Positions 25,590 to 40,534 are shown, numbered from the stretch's first letter. The stretch: 64,000 nucleotides of DNA from Odiellus spinosus (GCA_963920705.1 CAWUCO010000268.1:3782001-3846000), one strand, 5' to 3'. Made by a program: numbers and translations. The notes: generated by a model from the letters alone, not told the origin.

Positions 25590-28500
25590 TTGGTCACAAT
25601 TTTGCAATTTAGACAAAACCAAAGTCATTCGAAAGAGCAATTAATGGACAGTCTAAATAACAAGAGTTTTCAAAAATCCGTTGAAAAACAAGAAAAATAT
25701 GGCCAATTCAAGAAACCATACAATATCAAAATAGTCAAATTTCAGATTTTCAAAATTCGCTTTTTGATATTAGATGTTTTTTGAATTGTCCATATTTTCC
25801 ATGTTTTTCAAGGGATTTTCCAAAACTCATGTTTTTTAGATAGACCAATATTTGCTCTTTCGAGTAGTCTTAATTTTGTCTAAATCGCTTAAAAATCAAA
25901 AGTTTTGTGTCCATTTGAATCCAATAATCTTGGATTTTTAAGTGTTTTTGCTTTATTTTAACCAATTTTATATTTGTCACAATTTTGCAATTTAGACAAA
26001 ACCAAAGTCATTCGAAAGAGCAATTAATGGACAGTCTAAATAACAAGAGTTTTCAAAAATTCGTTGAAAAACAAGAAAAATATGGCCAATTCAAGAAATC
26101 ATACAATATCAAAATAGTCAAATTTCAGATTTTAAAAATTCGCTTTTTGATATTAGATGCTTTTTGAATTGTCCATATTTTCCATGTTTTTCAACGGATT
26201 TTCCAAAACTCTTGATTTTCAGATAGACCAATATTTGCTCTTTCGAGTGGTCTTAATTTTGTCTAAATCGCTTAAAAATCAAAAGTTTTGTGTCCATTTG
26301 AATCCTATAATCTTGGATTTTTAAGTGTTTTTGCTTTATTTTAACCAATTTTATATTTGTCACAATTTTGCAATTTAGACAAAACCAAAGTCATTCGAAA
26401 GAGCAATTAATGGACAGTCTAAATAACAAGAGTTTTCAAAAATCCGTTGAAAAACAAGAAAAATATGGCCAATTCAAGAAATCATACAATATCAAAATAG
26501 TCAAATTTCAGATTTTAAAAATTCGCTTTTTGATATTAGATGCTTTTTGAATTGTCCATATTTTCCATGTTTTTCAACGGATTTTCCAAAACTCTTGTTT
26601 TTTAGATAGACCAATATTTGCTCTTTCGAGTGGTCTTAATTTTTGTCTAAATCGCTTAAAAATCAAAAGTTTTGTGTCCATTTGAATCCAATAATCTTGG
26701 ATTTTTAAGTGTTTTTGCTTTATTTTAACCAATTTTATATTTGTCACAATTTTCCAATTTAGACAAAACCAAAGTCATTCGAAAGAGCAATTAATGGACA
26801 GTCTAAATTACAAGAGTTTTCAAAAATCCGTTGAAAAACAAGAAAAATATGGCCAATTCAAGAAATCATACAATATCAAAATAGTCAAATTTCAGATTTT
26901 AAAAATTCGCTTTTTGATATTAGATGCTTTTTGAATTGTCCATATTTTCCATGTTTTTCAACGGATTTTCCAAAACTCTTGATTTTCAGATAGACCAATA
27001 TTTGCTCTTTCGAGTGGTCTTAATTTTGTCTAAATCGCTTAAAAATCAAAAGTTTTGTGTCCATTTGAATCCTATAATCTTGGATTTTTAAGTGTTTTTG
27101 CTTTATTTTAACCAATTTTATATTTGTCACAATTTTGCAATTTAGACAAAACCAAAGTCATTCGAAAGAGCAATTAATGGACAGTCTAAATAACAAGAGT
27201 TTTCAAAAATCCGTTGAAAAACAAGAAAAATATGGCCAATTCAAGAAATCATACAATATCAAAATAGTCAAATTTCAGATTTTAAAAATTCGCTTTTTGA
27301 TATTAGATGCTTTTTGAATTGTCCATATTTTCCATGTTTTTCAACGGATTTTCCAAAACTCTTGATTTTCAGATAGACCAATATTTGCTCTTTCGAGTGG
27401 TCTTAATTTTGTCTAAATCGCTTAAAAATCAAAAGTTTTGTGTCCATTTGAATCCTATAATCTTGGATTTTTAAGTGTTTTTGCTTTATTTTAACCAATT
27501 TTATATTTGTCACAATTTTGCAATTTAGACAAAACCAAAGTCATTCGAAAGAGCAATTAATGGACAGTCTAAATAACAAGAGTTTTCAAAAATCCGTTGA
27601 AAAACAAGAAAAATATGGCCAATTCAAGAAATCATACAATATCAAAATAGTCAAATTTCAGATTTTAAAAATTCGCTTTTTGATATTAGATGCTTTTTGA
27701 ATTGTCCATATTTTCCATGTTTTTCAACGGATTTTCCAAAACTCTTGTTTTTTAGATAGACCAATATTTGCTCTTTCGAGTGGTCTTAATTTTTGTCTAA
27801 ATCGCTTAAAAATCAAAAGTTTTGTGTCCATTTGAATCCAATAATCTTGGATTTTTAAGTGTTTTTGCTTTATTTTAACCAATTTTATATTTGTCACAAT
27901 TTTCCAATTTAGACAAAACCAAAGTCATTCGAAAGAGCAATTAATGGACAGTCTAAATAACAAGAGTTTTCAAAAATCCGTTGAAAAACAAGAAAAATAT
28001 GGCCAATTCAAGAAATCATACAATATCAAAATAGTCAAATTTCAGATTTTAAAAATTCGCTTTTTGATATTAGATGCTTTTTGAATTGTCCATATTTTCC
28101 ATGTTTTTCAACGGATTTTCCAAAACTCTTGATTTTCAGATAGACCAATATTTGCTCTTTCGAGTGGTCTTAATTTTGTCTAAATCGCTTAAAAATCAAA
28201 AGTTTTGTGTCCATTTGAATCCTATAATCTTGGATTTTTAAGTGTTTTTGCTTTATTTTAACCAATTTTATATTTGTCACAATTTTGCAATTTAGACAAA
28301 ACAAAGTCATTCGAAAGAGCAATTAATGGACAGTCTAAATAACAAGAGTTTTCAAAAATCCGTTGAAAAACAAGAAAAATATGGCCAATTCAAGAAATCA
28401 TACAATATCAAAATAGTCAAATTTCAGATTTTAAAAATTCGCTTTTTGATATTAGATGCTTTTTGAATTGTCCATATTTTCCATGTTTTTCAACGGATTT

Positions 28501-28858
28501 TCCAAAACTCTTGTTTTTTAGATAGACCAATATTTGCTCTTTCGAGTGGTCTTAATTTTTGTCTAAATCGCTTAAAAATCAAAAGTTTTGTGTCCATTTG
28601 AATCCAATAATCTTGGATTTTTAAGTGTTTTTGCTTTATTTTAACCAATTTTATATTTGTCACAATTTTCCAATTTAGACAAAACCAAAGTCATTCGAAA
28701 GAGCAATTAATGGACAGTCTAAATAACAAGAGTTTTCAAAAATCCGTTGAAAAACAAGAAAAATATGGCCAATTCAAGAAACCATACAATATCAAAATAG
28801 TCAAATTTCAAATTTTCAAAATTCGCTTTTTGATATTAGATGTTTTTTGAATCGTCCA
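25590..28858 (+). repeat. Long duplicated block, copy 2
   Basis: Second copy of the block at 19,077-22,345. Its markers are AAATTCGTTG at about 26,058, AAATTACAAG at about 26,805, AGACAAAACAAAG at 28,294 and GAATCGTCC at 28,849. In the last monomer this copy has CCATAC and CAAATTTTCAAAATT where copy 1 has CAATAC and CAGATTTTC, so the right end is mosaic. Confidence 0.85.
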
Positions 28859-31800
28859 TATTTTCCATGTTTTTCAACGGATTTTCCAAAACTCTTGTTT
28901 TTTAGATAGACCAATATTTGCTCTTTCGAGTGGTCTTAATTTTGTCTAAATCGCTTAAAAATCAAAAGTTTTGTGTCCATTTGAATCCAATAATCTTGGA
29001 TTTTTAAGCGTTTTTGCTTAATTTTAACCAATTTTATATTGGTCACAATTTTGCAATTTAGACAAAACCAAAGTCATTCGAAAGAGCAATTAATGGACAG
29101 TCTAAATAACAAGAGTTTTCAAAAATCCGTTGAAAAACAAGAAAAATATGGCCAATTCAAGAAACCATACAATATCAAAATAGTCAAATTTCAGATTTTC
29201 AAAATTCGCTTTTTGATATTAGATGTTTTTTGAATTGTCCATATTTTCCATGTTTTTCAAGGGATTTTCCAAAACTCATGTTTTTTAGATAGACCAATAT
29301 TTGCTCTTTCGAGCAGTCTTAATTTTGTCTAAATCGCTTAAAAATCAAAAGTTTTGTGTCCATTTGAATCCAATAATCTTGGATTTTTAAGGGTTTTTGC
29401 TTTATTTTAACCAATTTTATATTTGTCACAATTTTGCAATTTAGACAAAACCAAAGTCATTCGAAAGAGCAATTAATGGACAGTCTAAATAACAAGAGTT
29501 TTCAAAAATCCGTTGAAAAACAAGAAAAATATGGCCAATTCAAGAAATCATACAATATCAAAATAGTCAAATTTCAGATTTTAAAAATTCGCTTTTTGAT
29601 ATTAGATGCTTTTTGAATTGTCCATATTTTCCATGTTTTTCAACGGATTTTCCAAAACTCTTGATTTTCAGATAGACCAATATTTGCTCTTTCGAGTGGT
29701 CTTAATTTTGTCTAAATCGCTTAAAAATCAAAAGTTTTATGTCCATTTGAATCCTATAATCTTGGATTTTTAAGTGTTTTTGCTTTATTTTAACCAATTT
29801 TATATTTGTCACAATTTTGCAATTTAGACAAAACCAAAGTCATTCGAAAGAGCAATTAATGGACAGTCTAAATAACAAGAGTTTTCAAAAATCCGTTGAA
29901 AAACAAGAAAAATATGGCCAATTCAAGAAATCATACAATATCAAAATAGTCAAATTTCAGATTTTAAAAATTCGCTTTTTGATATTAGATGCTTTTTGAA
30001 TTGTCCATATTCTCCATGTTTTTCAACGGATTTTCCAAAACTCTTGTTTTTTAGATAGACCAATATTTGCTCTTTCGAGTGGTCTTAATTTTTGTCTAAA
30101 TCGCTTAAAAATCAAAAGTTTTGTGTCCATTTGAATCCAATAATCTTGGATTTTTAAGTGTTTTTGCTTTATTTTAACCAATTTTATATTTGTCACAATT
30201 TTCCAATTTAGACAAAACCAAAGTCATTCGAAAGAGCAATTAATGGACAGTCTAAATAACAAGAGTTTTCAAAAATCCGTTGAAAAACAAGAAAAATATG
30301 GCCAATTCAAGAAACAATACAATATCAAAATAGTCAAATTTCAGATTTTCAAAATTCGCTTTTTGATATTAGATGTTTTTTGAATTGTCCATATTTTCCA
30401 TGTTTTTCAAGGGATTTTCCAAAACTCATGTTTTTTAGATAGACCAATATTTGCTCTTTCGAGTAGTCTTAATTTTGTCTAAATCGCTTAAAAATCAAAA
30501 GTTTTGTGTCCATTTGAATCCAATAATCTTGGATTTTTAAGTGTTTTTGCTTTATTTTAACCAATTTTATATTTGTCACAATTTTGCAATTTAGACAAAA
30601 CCAAAGTCATTCGAAAGAGCAATTAATGGACAGTCTAAATAACAAGAGTTTTCAAAAATCCGTTGAAAAACAAGAAAAATATGGCCAATTCAAGAAATCA
30701 TACAATATCAAAATAGTCAAATTTCAGATTTTAAAAATTCGCTTTTTGATATTAGATGCTTTTTGAATTGTCCATATTCTCCATGTTTTTCAACGGATTT
30801 TCCAAAACTCTTGTTTTTTAGATAGACCAATATTTGCTCTTTCGAGTGGTCTTAATTTTTGTCTAAATCGCTTAAAAATCAAAAGTTTTGTGTCCATTTG
30901 AATCCAATAATCTTGGATTTTTAAGTGTTTTTGCTTTATTTTAACCAATTTTATATTTGTCACAATTTTCCAATTTAGACAAAACCAAAGTCATTCGAAA
31001 GAGCAATTAATGGACAGTCTAAATAACAAGAGTTTTCAAAAATCCGTTGAAAAACAAGAAAAATATGGCCAATTCAAGAAACAATACAATATCAAAATAG
31101 TCAAATTTCAGATTTTCAAAATTCGCTTTTTGATATTAGATGCTTTTTGAATTGTCCATATTTTCCATGTTTTTCAACGGATTTTCCAAAACTCTTGTTT
31201 TTTAGATAGACCAATATTTGCTCTTTCGAGTGGTCTTAATTTTGTCTAAATCGCTTAAAAATCAAAAGTTTTGTGTCCATTTGAATCCAATAATCTTGGA
31301 TTTTTAAGCGTTTTTGCTTAATTTTAACCAATTTTATATTGGTCACAATTTTGCAATTTAGACAAAACCAAAGTCATTCGAAAGAGCAATTAATGGACAG
31401 TCTAAATAACAAGAGTTTTCAAAAATCCGTTGAAAAACAAGAAAAATATGGCCAATTCAAGAAACCATACAATATCAAAATAGTCAAATTTCAGATTTTC
31501 AAAATTCGCTTTTTGATATTAGATGTTTTTTGAATTGTCCATATTTTCCATGTTTTTCAAGGGATTTTCCAAAACTCATGTTTTTTAGATAGACCAATAT
31601 TTGCTCTTTCGAGTAGTCTTAATTTTGTCTAAATCGCTTAAAAATCAAAAGTTTTGTGTCCATTTGAATCCAATAATCTTGGATTTTTAAGCGTTTTTGC
31701 TTAATTTTAACCAATTTTATATTGGTCACAATTTTGCAATTTAGACAAAACCAAAGTCATTCGAAAGAGCAATTAATGGACAGTCTAAATAACAAGAGTT

Positions 31801-32871
31801 TTCAAAAATCCGTTGAAAAACAAGAAAAATATGGCCAATTCAAGAAACCATACAATATCAAAATAGTCAAATTTCAGATTTTCAAAATTCGCTTTTTGAT
31901 ATTAGATGTTTTTTGAATTGTCCATATTTTCCATGTTTTTCAAGGGATTTTCCAAAACTCATGTTTTTTAGATAGACCAATATTTGCTCTTTCGAGTAGT
32001 CTTAATTTTGTCTAAATCGCTTAAAAATCAAAAGTTTTGTGTCCATTTGAATCCAATAATCTTGGATTTTTAAGTGTTTTTGCTTTATTTTAACCAATTT
32101 TATATTTGTCACAATTTTGCAATTTATACAAAACCAAAGTCATTCGAAAGAGCAATTAATGGACAGTCTAAATAACAAGAGTTTTCAAAAATCCGTTGAA
32201 AAACAAGAAAAATATGGCCAATTCAAGAAATCATACAATATCAAAATAGTCAAATTTCAGATTTTAAAAATTCGCTTTTTGATATTAGATGCTTTTTGAA
32301 TTGTCCATATTTTCCATGTTTTTCAACGGATTTTCCAAAACTCTTGATTTTCAGATAGACCAATATTTGCTCTTTCGAGTGGTCTTAATTTTGTCTAAAT
32401 CGCTTAAAAATCAAAAGTTTTGTGTCCATTTGAATCCTATAATCTTGGATTTTTAAGTGTTTTTGCTTTATTTTAACCAATTTTATATTTGTCACAATTT
32501 TGCAATTTAGACAAAACCAAAGTCATTCGAAAGAGCAATTAATGGACAGTCTAAATAACAAGAGTTTTCAAAAATCCGTTGAAAAACAAGAAAAATATGG
32601 CCAATTCAAGAAATCATACAATATCAAAATAGTCAAATTTCAGATTTTAAAAATTCGCTTTTTGATATTAGATGCTTTTTGAATTGTCCATATTTTCCAT
32701 GTTTTTCAACGGATTTTCCAAAACTCTTGTTTTTTAGATAGACCAATATTTGCTCTTTCGAGTGGTCTTAATTTTTGTCTAAATCGCTTAAAAATCAAAA
32801 GTTTTGTGTCCATTTGAATCCAATAATCTTGGATTTTTAAGTGTTTTTGCTTTATTTTAACCAATTTTATA

Positions 32872-35500
32872 TTTGTCACAATTTTCCAATTTAGACAAAA
32901 CCAAAGTCATTCGAAAGAGCAATTAATGGACAGTCTAAATAACAAGAGTTTTCAAAAATCCGTTGAAAAACAAGAAAAATATGGCCAATTCAAGAAACAA
33001 TACAATATCAAAATAGTCAAATTTCAGATTTTCAAAATTCGCTTTTTGATATTAGATGCTTTTTGAATTGTCCATATTTTCCATGTTTTTCAACGGATTT
33101 TCCAAAACTCTTGTTTTTTAGATAGACCAATATTTGCTCTTTCGAGTGGTCTTAATTTTGTCTAAATCGCTTAAAAATCAAAAGTTTTGTGTCCATTTGA
33201 ATCCAATAATCTTGGATTTTTAAGCGTTTTTGCTTAATTTTAATCAATTTTATATTGGTCACAATTTTGCAATTTAGACAAAACCAAAGTCATTCGAAAG
33301 AGCAATTAATGGACAGTCTAAATAACAAGATTTTTCAAAAATCCGTTGAAAAACAAGAAAAATATGGCCAATTCAAGAAACCATACAATATCCAAATAGT
33401 CAAATTTCAGATTTTCAAAATTCGCTTTTTGATATTAGATGTTTTTTGAATTGTCCATATTTTCCATGTTTTTCAAGGGATTTTCCAAAACTCATGTTTT
33501 TTAGATAGACCAATATTTGCTCTTTCGAGTAGTCTTAATTAGGTCTAAATCGCTTAAAAATCAAAAGTTTTGTGTCCATTTGAATCCAATAATCTTGGAT
33601 TTTTAAGTGTTTTTGCTTTATTTTAACCAATTTTATATTTGTCACAATTTTGCAATTTAGACAAAACCAAAGTCATTCGAAAGAGCAATTAATGGACAGT
33701 CTAAATAATAAGAGTTTTCAAAAATCCGTTGAAAAACAAGAAAAATATGTCCAATTCAAGAAATCATACAATATCAAAATACTCAAATTTCAGATTTTAA
33801 AAATTCGCTTTTTGATATTAGATGCTTTTTGAATTGTCCATATTTTCCATGTTTTTCAACGGATTTTCCAAAACTCTTGTTTTTTAGATAGACCAATATT
33901 TGCTCTTTCGAGTGGTCTTAATTTTTGTCTAAATCGCTTAAAAATCAAAAGTTTTGTGTCCATTTGAATCCTATAATCTTGGATTTTTAAGTGTTTTTGC
34001 TTTATTTTAACCAATTTTATATTTGTCACAATTTTGCAATTTAGACAAAACCAAAGTCATTCGAAAGAGCAATTAATGGACAGTCTAAATAACAAGAGTT
34101 TTCAAAAATCCGTTGAAAAACAAGAAAAATATGGCCAATTCAAGAAATCATACAATATCAAAATAGTCAAATTTCAGATTTTAAAAATTCGCTTTTTGAT
34201 ATTAGATGCTTTTTGAATTGTCCATATTTTCCATGTTTTTCAACGGATTTTCCAAAACTCTTGTTTTTTAGATAGACCAATATTTGCTCTTTCGAGTGGT
34301 CTTAATTTTTGTCTAAATCGCTTAAAAATCAAAAGTTTTGTGTCCATTTGAATCCAATAATCTTGGATTTTTAAGTGTTTTTGCTTTATTTTAACCAATT
34401 TTATATTTGTCACAATTTTCCAATTTAGACAAAACCAAAGTCATTCGAAAGAGCAATTAATGGACAGTCTAAATAACAAGAGTTTTCAAAAATCCGTTGA
34501 AAAACAAGAAAAATATGGCCAATTCAAGAAACAATACAATATCAAAATAGTCAAATTTCAGATTTTCAAAATTCGCTTTTTGATATTAGATGCTTTTTGA
34601 ATTGTCCATATTTTCCATGTTTTTCAACGGATTTTCCAAAACTCTTGTTTTTTAGATAGACCAATATTTGCTCTTTCGAGTGGTCTTAATTTTGTCTAAA
34701 TCGCTTAAAAATCAAAAGTTTTGTGTCCATTTGAATCCAATAATCTTGGATTTTTAAGCGTTTTTGCTTAATTTTAATCAATTTTATATTGGTCACAATT
34801 TTGCAATTTAGACAAAACCAAAGTCATTCGAAAGAGCAATTAATGGACAGTCTAAATAACAAGAGTTTTCAAAAATCCGTTGAAAAACAAGAAAAATATG
34901 GCCAATTCAAGAAACCATACAATATCCAAACAGTCAAATTTCAGATTTTCAAAATTCGCTTTTTGATATTAGATGTTTTTTGAATTGTCCATATTTTCCA
35001 TGTTTTTCAAGGGATTTTCCAAAACTCATGTTTTTTAGATAGACCAATATTTGCTCTTTCGAGTAGTCTTAATTAGGTCTAAATCGCTTAAAAATCAAAA
35101 GTTTTGTGTCCATTTGAATCCAATAATCTTGGATTTTTAAGTGTTTTTGCTTTATTTTAACCAATTTTATATTTGTCACAATTTTGCAATTTAGACAAAA
35201 CCAAAGTCATTCGAAAGAGCAATTAATGGACAGTCTAAATAATAAGAGTTTTCAAAAATCCGTTGAAAAACAAGAAAAATATGTCCAATTCAAGAAATCA
35301 TACAATATCAAAATACTCAAATTTCAGATTTTAAAAATTCGCTTTTTGATATTAGATGCTTTTTGAATTGTCCATATTTTCCATGTTTTTCAACGGATTT
35401 TCCAAAACTCTTGTTTTTTAGATAGACCAATATTTGCTCTTTCGAGTGGTCTTAATTTTTGTCTAAATCGCTTAAAAATCAAAAGTTTTGTGTCCATTTG
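32872..35500 (+). repeat. HOR pair with one unit a monomer shorter
   Basis: Markers repeat 1,534 bp apart: TAATCAATTT (33,241 and 34,775), AATATCCAAA (33,387 and 34,921), ATGTCCAATTC (33,747 and 35,281) and ATACTCAAATT. The first unit then has a TCATAC monomer (34,034) before the CAATAC monomer (about 34,417). The second goes straight to the CAATAC monomer (about 35,567). One unit is therefore a tetramer and the next a trimer, an insertion or deletion of exactly one monomer. Confidence 0.85.
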
Positions 35501-35938
35501 AATCCAATAATCTTGGATTTTTAAGTGTTTTTGCTTTATTTTAACCAATTTTATATTTGTCACAATTTTCCAATTTAGACAAAACCAAAGTCATTCGAAA
35601 GAGCAATTAATGGACAGTCTAAATAACAAGAGTTTTCAAAAATCCGTTGAAAAACAAGAAAAATATGGCCAATTCAAGAAACAATACAATATCAAAATAG
35701 TCAAATTTCAGATTTTCAAAATTCGCTTTTTGATATTAGATGCTTTTTGAATTGTCCATATTTTCCATGTTTTTCAACGGATTTTCCAAAACTCTTGTTT
35801 TTTAGATAGACCAATATTTGCTCTTTCGAGTGGTCTTAATTTTGTCTAAATCGCTTAAAAATCAAACGTTTTGTGTCCATTTGAATCCAATAATCTTGGA
35901 TTTTTAAGCGTTTTTGCTTAATTTTAACCAATTTTATA

Positions 35939-38900
35939 TTGGTCACAATTTTGCAATTTAGACAAAACCAAAGTCATTCGAAAGAGCAATTAATGGACAG
36001 TCTAAATAACAAGAGTTTTCAAAAATCCGTTGAAAAACAAGAAAAATATGGCCAATTCAAGAAACCATACAATATCAAAATAGTCAAATTTCAGATTTTC
36101 AAAATTCGCTTTTTGATATTAGATGTTTTTTGAATTGTCCATATTTTCCATGTTTTTCAAGGGATTTTCCAAAACTCATGTTTTTTAGATAGACCAATAT
36201 TTGCTCTTTCGAGTAGTCTTAATTTTGTCTAAATCGCTTAAAAATCAAAAGTTTTGTGTCCATTTGAATCCAATAATCTTGGATTTTTAAGTGTTTTTGC
36301 TTTATTTTAACCAATTTTATATTTGTCACAATTTTGCAATTTAGACAAAACCAAAGTCATTCGAAAGAACAATTAATGGACAGTCTAAATAACAAGAGTT
36401 TTCAAAAATCCGTTGAAAAACAAGAAAAATATGGCCAATTCAAGAAATCATACAATATCAAAATAGTCAAATTTCAGATTTTAAAAATTCGCTTTTTGAT
36501 ATTAGATGCTTTTTGAATTGTCCATATTTTCCATGTTTTTCAACGGATTTTCCAAAACTCTTGATTTTCAGATAGACCAATATTTGCTCTTTCGAGTGGT
36601 CTTAATTTTGTCTAAATCGCTTAAAAATCAAAAGTTTTGTGTCCATTTGAATCCTATAATCTTGGATTTTTAAGTGTTTTTGCTTTATTTTAACCAATTT
36701 TATATTGGTCACAATTTTGCAATTTAGACAAAACCAAAGTCATTCGAAAGAGCAATTAATGGACAGTCTAAATAACAAGAGTTTTCAAAAATCCGTTGAA
36801 AAACAAGAAAAATATGGCCAATTCAAGAAATCATACAATATCAAAATAGTCAAATTTCAGATTTTAAAAATTCGCTTTTTGATATTAGATGCTTTTTGAA
36901 TTGTCCATATTTTCCATGTTTTTCAACGGATTTTCCAAAACTCTTGTTTTTTAGATAGACCAATATTTGCTCTTTCGAGTGGTCTTAATTTTGTCTAAAT
37001 CGCTTAAAAATCAAAAGTTTTGTGTCCATTTGAATCCAATAATCTTGGATTTTTAAGCGTTTTTGCTTAATTTTAACCAATTTTATATTGGTCACAATTT
37101 TGCAATTTAGACAAAACCAAAGTCATTCGAAAGAGCAATTAATGGACAGTCTAAATAACAAGAGTTTTCAAAAATCCGTTGAAAAACAAGAAAAATATGG
37201 CCAATTCAAGAAATCATAGAATATCAAAATAGTCAAATTTCAGATTTTAAAAATTCGCTTTTTGATATTAGATGCTTATTGAATTGTCCATATTTTCCAT
37301 GTTTTTCAACGGATTTTCCAAAACTCTTGTTTTTTAGATAGACCAATATTTGCTATTTCGAGTGGTCTTAATTTTGTCTAAATCGCTTAAAAATCAAAAG
37401 TTTTGTGTCCATTTGAATCCAATAATCTTGGATTTTTAAGCGTTTTTGCTTAATTTTAACCAATTTTATATTGGTCACAATTTTGCAATTTAGACAAAAC
37501 CAAAGTCATTCGAAAGAGCAATTAATGGACAGTCTAAATAACAAGAGTTTTCAAAAATCCGTTGAAAAACAAGAAAAATATGGCCAATTCAAGAAACCAT
37601 ACAATATCAAAATAGTCAAATTTCAGATTTTCAAAATTCGCTTTTTGATATTAGATGTTTTTTGAATTGTCCATATTTTCCATGTTTTTCAAGGGATTTT
37701 CCAAAACTCATGTTTTTTAGATAGACCAATATTTGCTCTTTCGAGTAGTCTTAATTTTGTCTAAATCGCTTAAAAATAAAAAGTTTTGTGTCCATTTGAA
37801 TCCAATAATCTTGGATTTTTAAGTGTTTTTGCTTTATTTTAACCAATTTTATATTTGTCACAATTTTGCAATTTAGACAAAACCAAAGTCATTCGAAAGA
37901 GCAATTAATGGACAGTCTAAATAACAAGAGTTTTCAAAAATCCGTTGAAAAACAAGAAAAATATGGCCAATTCAAGAAATCATACAATATCAAAATAGTC
38001 AAATTTCAGATTTTAAAAATTCGCTTTTTGATATTAGATGCTTTTTGAATTGTCCATATTTTCCATGTTTTTCAACGGATTTTCCAAAACTCTTGATTTT
38101 CAGATAGACCAATATTTGCTCTTTCGAGTGGTCTTAATTTGGTCTAAATCGCTTAAAAATCAAAAGTTTTGTGTCCATTTGAATCCAATAATCTTGGATT
38201 TTTAAGCGTTTTTGCTTAATTTTAACCAATTTTATATTGGTCACAATTTTGCAATTTAGACAAAACCAAAGTCATTCGAAAGATCAATTAATGGACAGTC
38301 TAAATAACAAGAGTTTTCAAAAATCCGTTGAAAAACAAGAAAAATATGGCCAATTCAAGAAATCATACAATATCAAAATAGTCAAATTTCAGATTTTAAA
38401 AATTCGCTTTTTGATATTAGATGCTTTTTGAATTGTCCATATTTTCCATGTTTTTCAACGGATTTTCCAAAACTCTTGATTTTCAGATAGACCAATATTT
38501 GCTCTTTCGAGTGGTCTTAATTTTGTCTAAATCGCGTAAAAATCAAAAGTTTTGTGTCCATTTGAATCCAATAATCTTGGATTTTTAAGCGTTTTTGCTT
38601 ATTTTTAACCAATTTTATATTGGTCACAATTTTGCAATTTAGACAAAACCAAAGTCATTCGAAAGAGCAATTAATGGACAGTCTAAATAACAAGAGTTTT
38701 CAAAAATCCGTTGAAAAACAAGAAAAATATGGCCAATTCAAGAAATCATAGAATATCAAAATAGTCAAATTTCAGATTTTAAAAATTCGCTTTTTGATAT
38801 TAGATGTTTTTTGAATTGTCCATATTTTCCATGTTTTTCAAGGGATTTTCCAAAACTCTTGTTTTTTAGATAGACCAATATTTGCTATTTCGAGTGGTCT

Positions 38901-40534
38901 TAATTTTGTCTAAATCGCTTAAAAATCAAAAGTTTTGTGTCCATTTGAATCCAATAATCTTGGATTTTTAAGCGTTTTTGCTTAATTTTAACCAATTTTA
39001 TATTGGTCACAATTTTGCAATTTAGACAAAACCAAAGTCATTCGAAAGAGCAATTAATGGACAGTCTAAATAACAAGAGTTTTCAAAAATCCGTTGAAAA
39101 ACAAGAAAAATATGGCCAATTCAAGAAACCATACAATATCAAAATAGTCAAATTTCAGATTTTCAAAATTCGCTTTTTGATATTAGATGTTTTTTGATTT
39201 GTCCATATTTTCCATGTTTTTCAAGGGATTTTCCAAAACTCATGTTTTTTAGATAGACCAATATGTGCTCTTTCGAGAAGTCTTAATTTTGTCTAAATCG
39301 CTTAAAAATAAAAAGTTTTGTGTCCATTTGAATCCAATAATCTTGGATTTTTAAGTGTTTTTGCTTTATTTTAACCAATTTTATATTTGTCACAATTTTG
39401 CAATTTAGACAAAACCAAAGTCATTCGAAAGAGCAATTAATGGACAGTCTAAATAACAAGAGTTTTCAAAAATCCGTTGAAAAACAAGAAAAATATGGCC
39501 AATTCAAGAAATCATACAATATCAAAATAGTCAAATTTCAGATTTTAAAAATTCGCTTTTTGATATTAGATGCTTTTTGAATTGTCCATATTTTCCATGT
39601 TTTTCAACGGATTTTCCAAAACTCTTGATTTTCAGATAGACCAATATTTGCTCTTTCGAGTGGTCTTAATTTTGTCTAAATCGCTTAAAAATCAAAAGTT
39701 TTGTGTCCATTTGAATCCAATAATCTTGGATTTTTAAGCGTTTTTGCTTAATTTTAACCAATTTTATATTGGTCACAATTTTGCAATTTAGACAAAACCA
39801 AAGTCATTCGAAAGAGCAATTAATGGACAGTCTAAATAACAAGAGTTTTCAAAAATCCGTTGAAAAACAAGAAAAATATGGCCAATTCAAGAAATCATAG
39901 AATATCAAAATAGTCAAATTTCAGATTTTAAAAATTCGCTTTTTGATATTAGATGTTTTTTGAATTGTCCATATTTTCCATGTTTTTCAAGGGATTTTCC
40001 AAAACTCATGTTTTTTAGATAGACCAATATTTGCTCTTTCGAGTAGTCTTAATTTTGTCTAAATCGCTTAAAAATCAAAAGTTTTGTGTCCATTTGAATC
40101 CAATAATCTTGGATTTTTAAGTGTTTTTGCTTTATTTTAACCAATTTTATATTTGTCACAATTTTGCAATTTAGACAAAACCAAAGTCATTCGAAAGAGC
40201 AATTAATGGACAGTCTAAATAACAAGAGTTTTCAAAAATCCGTTGAAAAACAAGAAAAATATGGCCAATTCAAGAAATCATACAATATCAAAATAGTCAA
40301 ATTTCAGATTTTAAAAATTCGCTTTTTGATATTAGATGCTTTTTGAATTGTCCATATTTTCCATGTTTTTCAACGGATTTTCCAAAACTCTTGATTTTCA
40401 GATAGACCAATATTTGCTCTTTCGAGTGGTCTTAATTTTGTCTAAATCGCTTAAAAATCAAAAGTTTTGTGTCCATTTGAATCCTATAATCTTGGATTTT
40501 TAAGTGTTTTTGCTTTATTTTAACCAATTTTATA
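35939..40534 (+). repeat. Three consecutive 1,532-bp tetramer HOR units
   Basis: TTGGTCAC/CCATAC monomers start at 35,939, 37,471 and 39,003, each 1,532 bp apart. Each is followed by a TCATAC monomer with GATTTTCAG, then a third, then a TCATAG monomer. TAAAAATAAA (for TAAAAATCAAA) marks units two and three at 37,771 and 39,303. In the third unit the TTGGTCAC monomer at about 39,770 already carries TCATAG with CAAGGG, a combination that looks recombinant. Confidence 0.85.
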
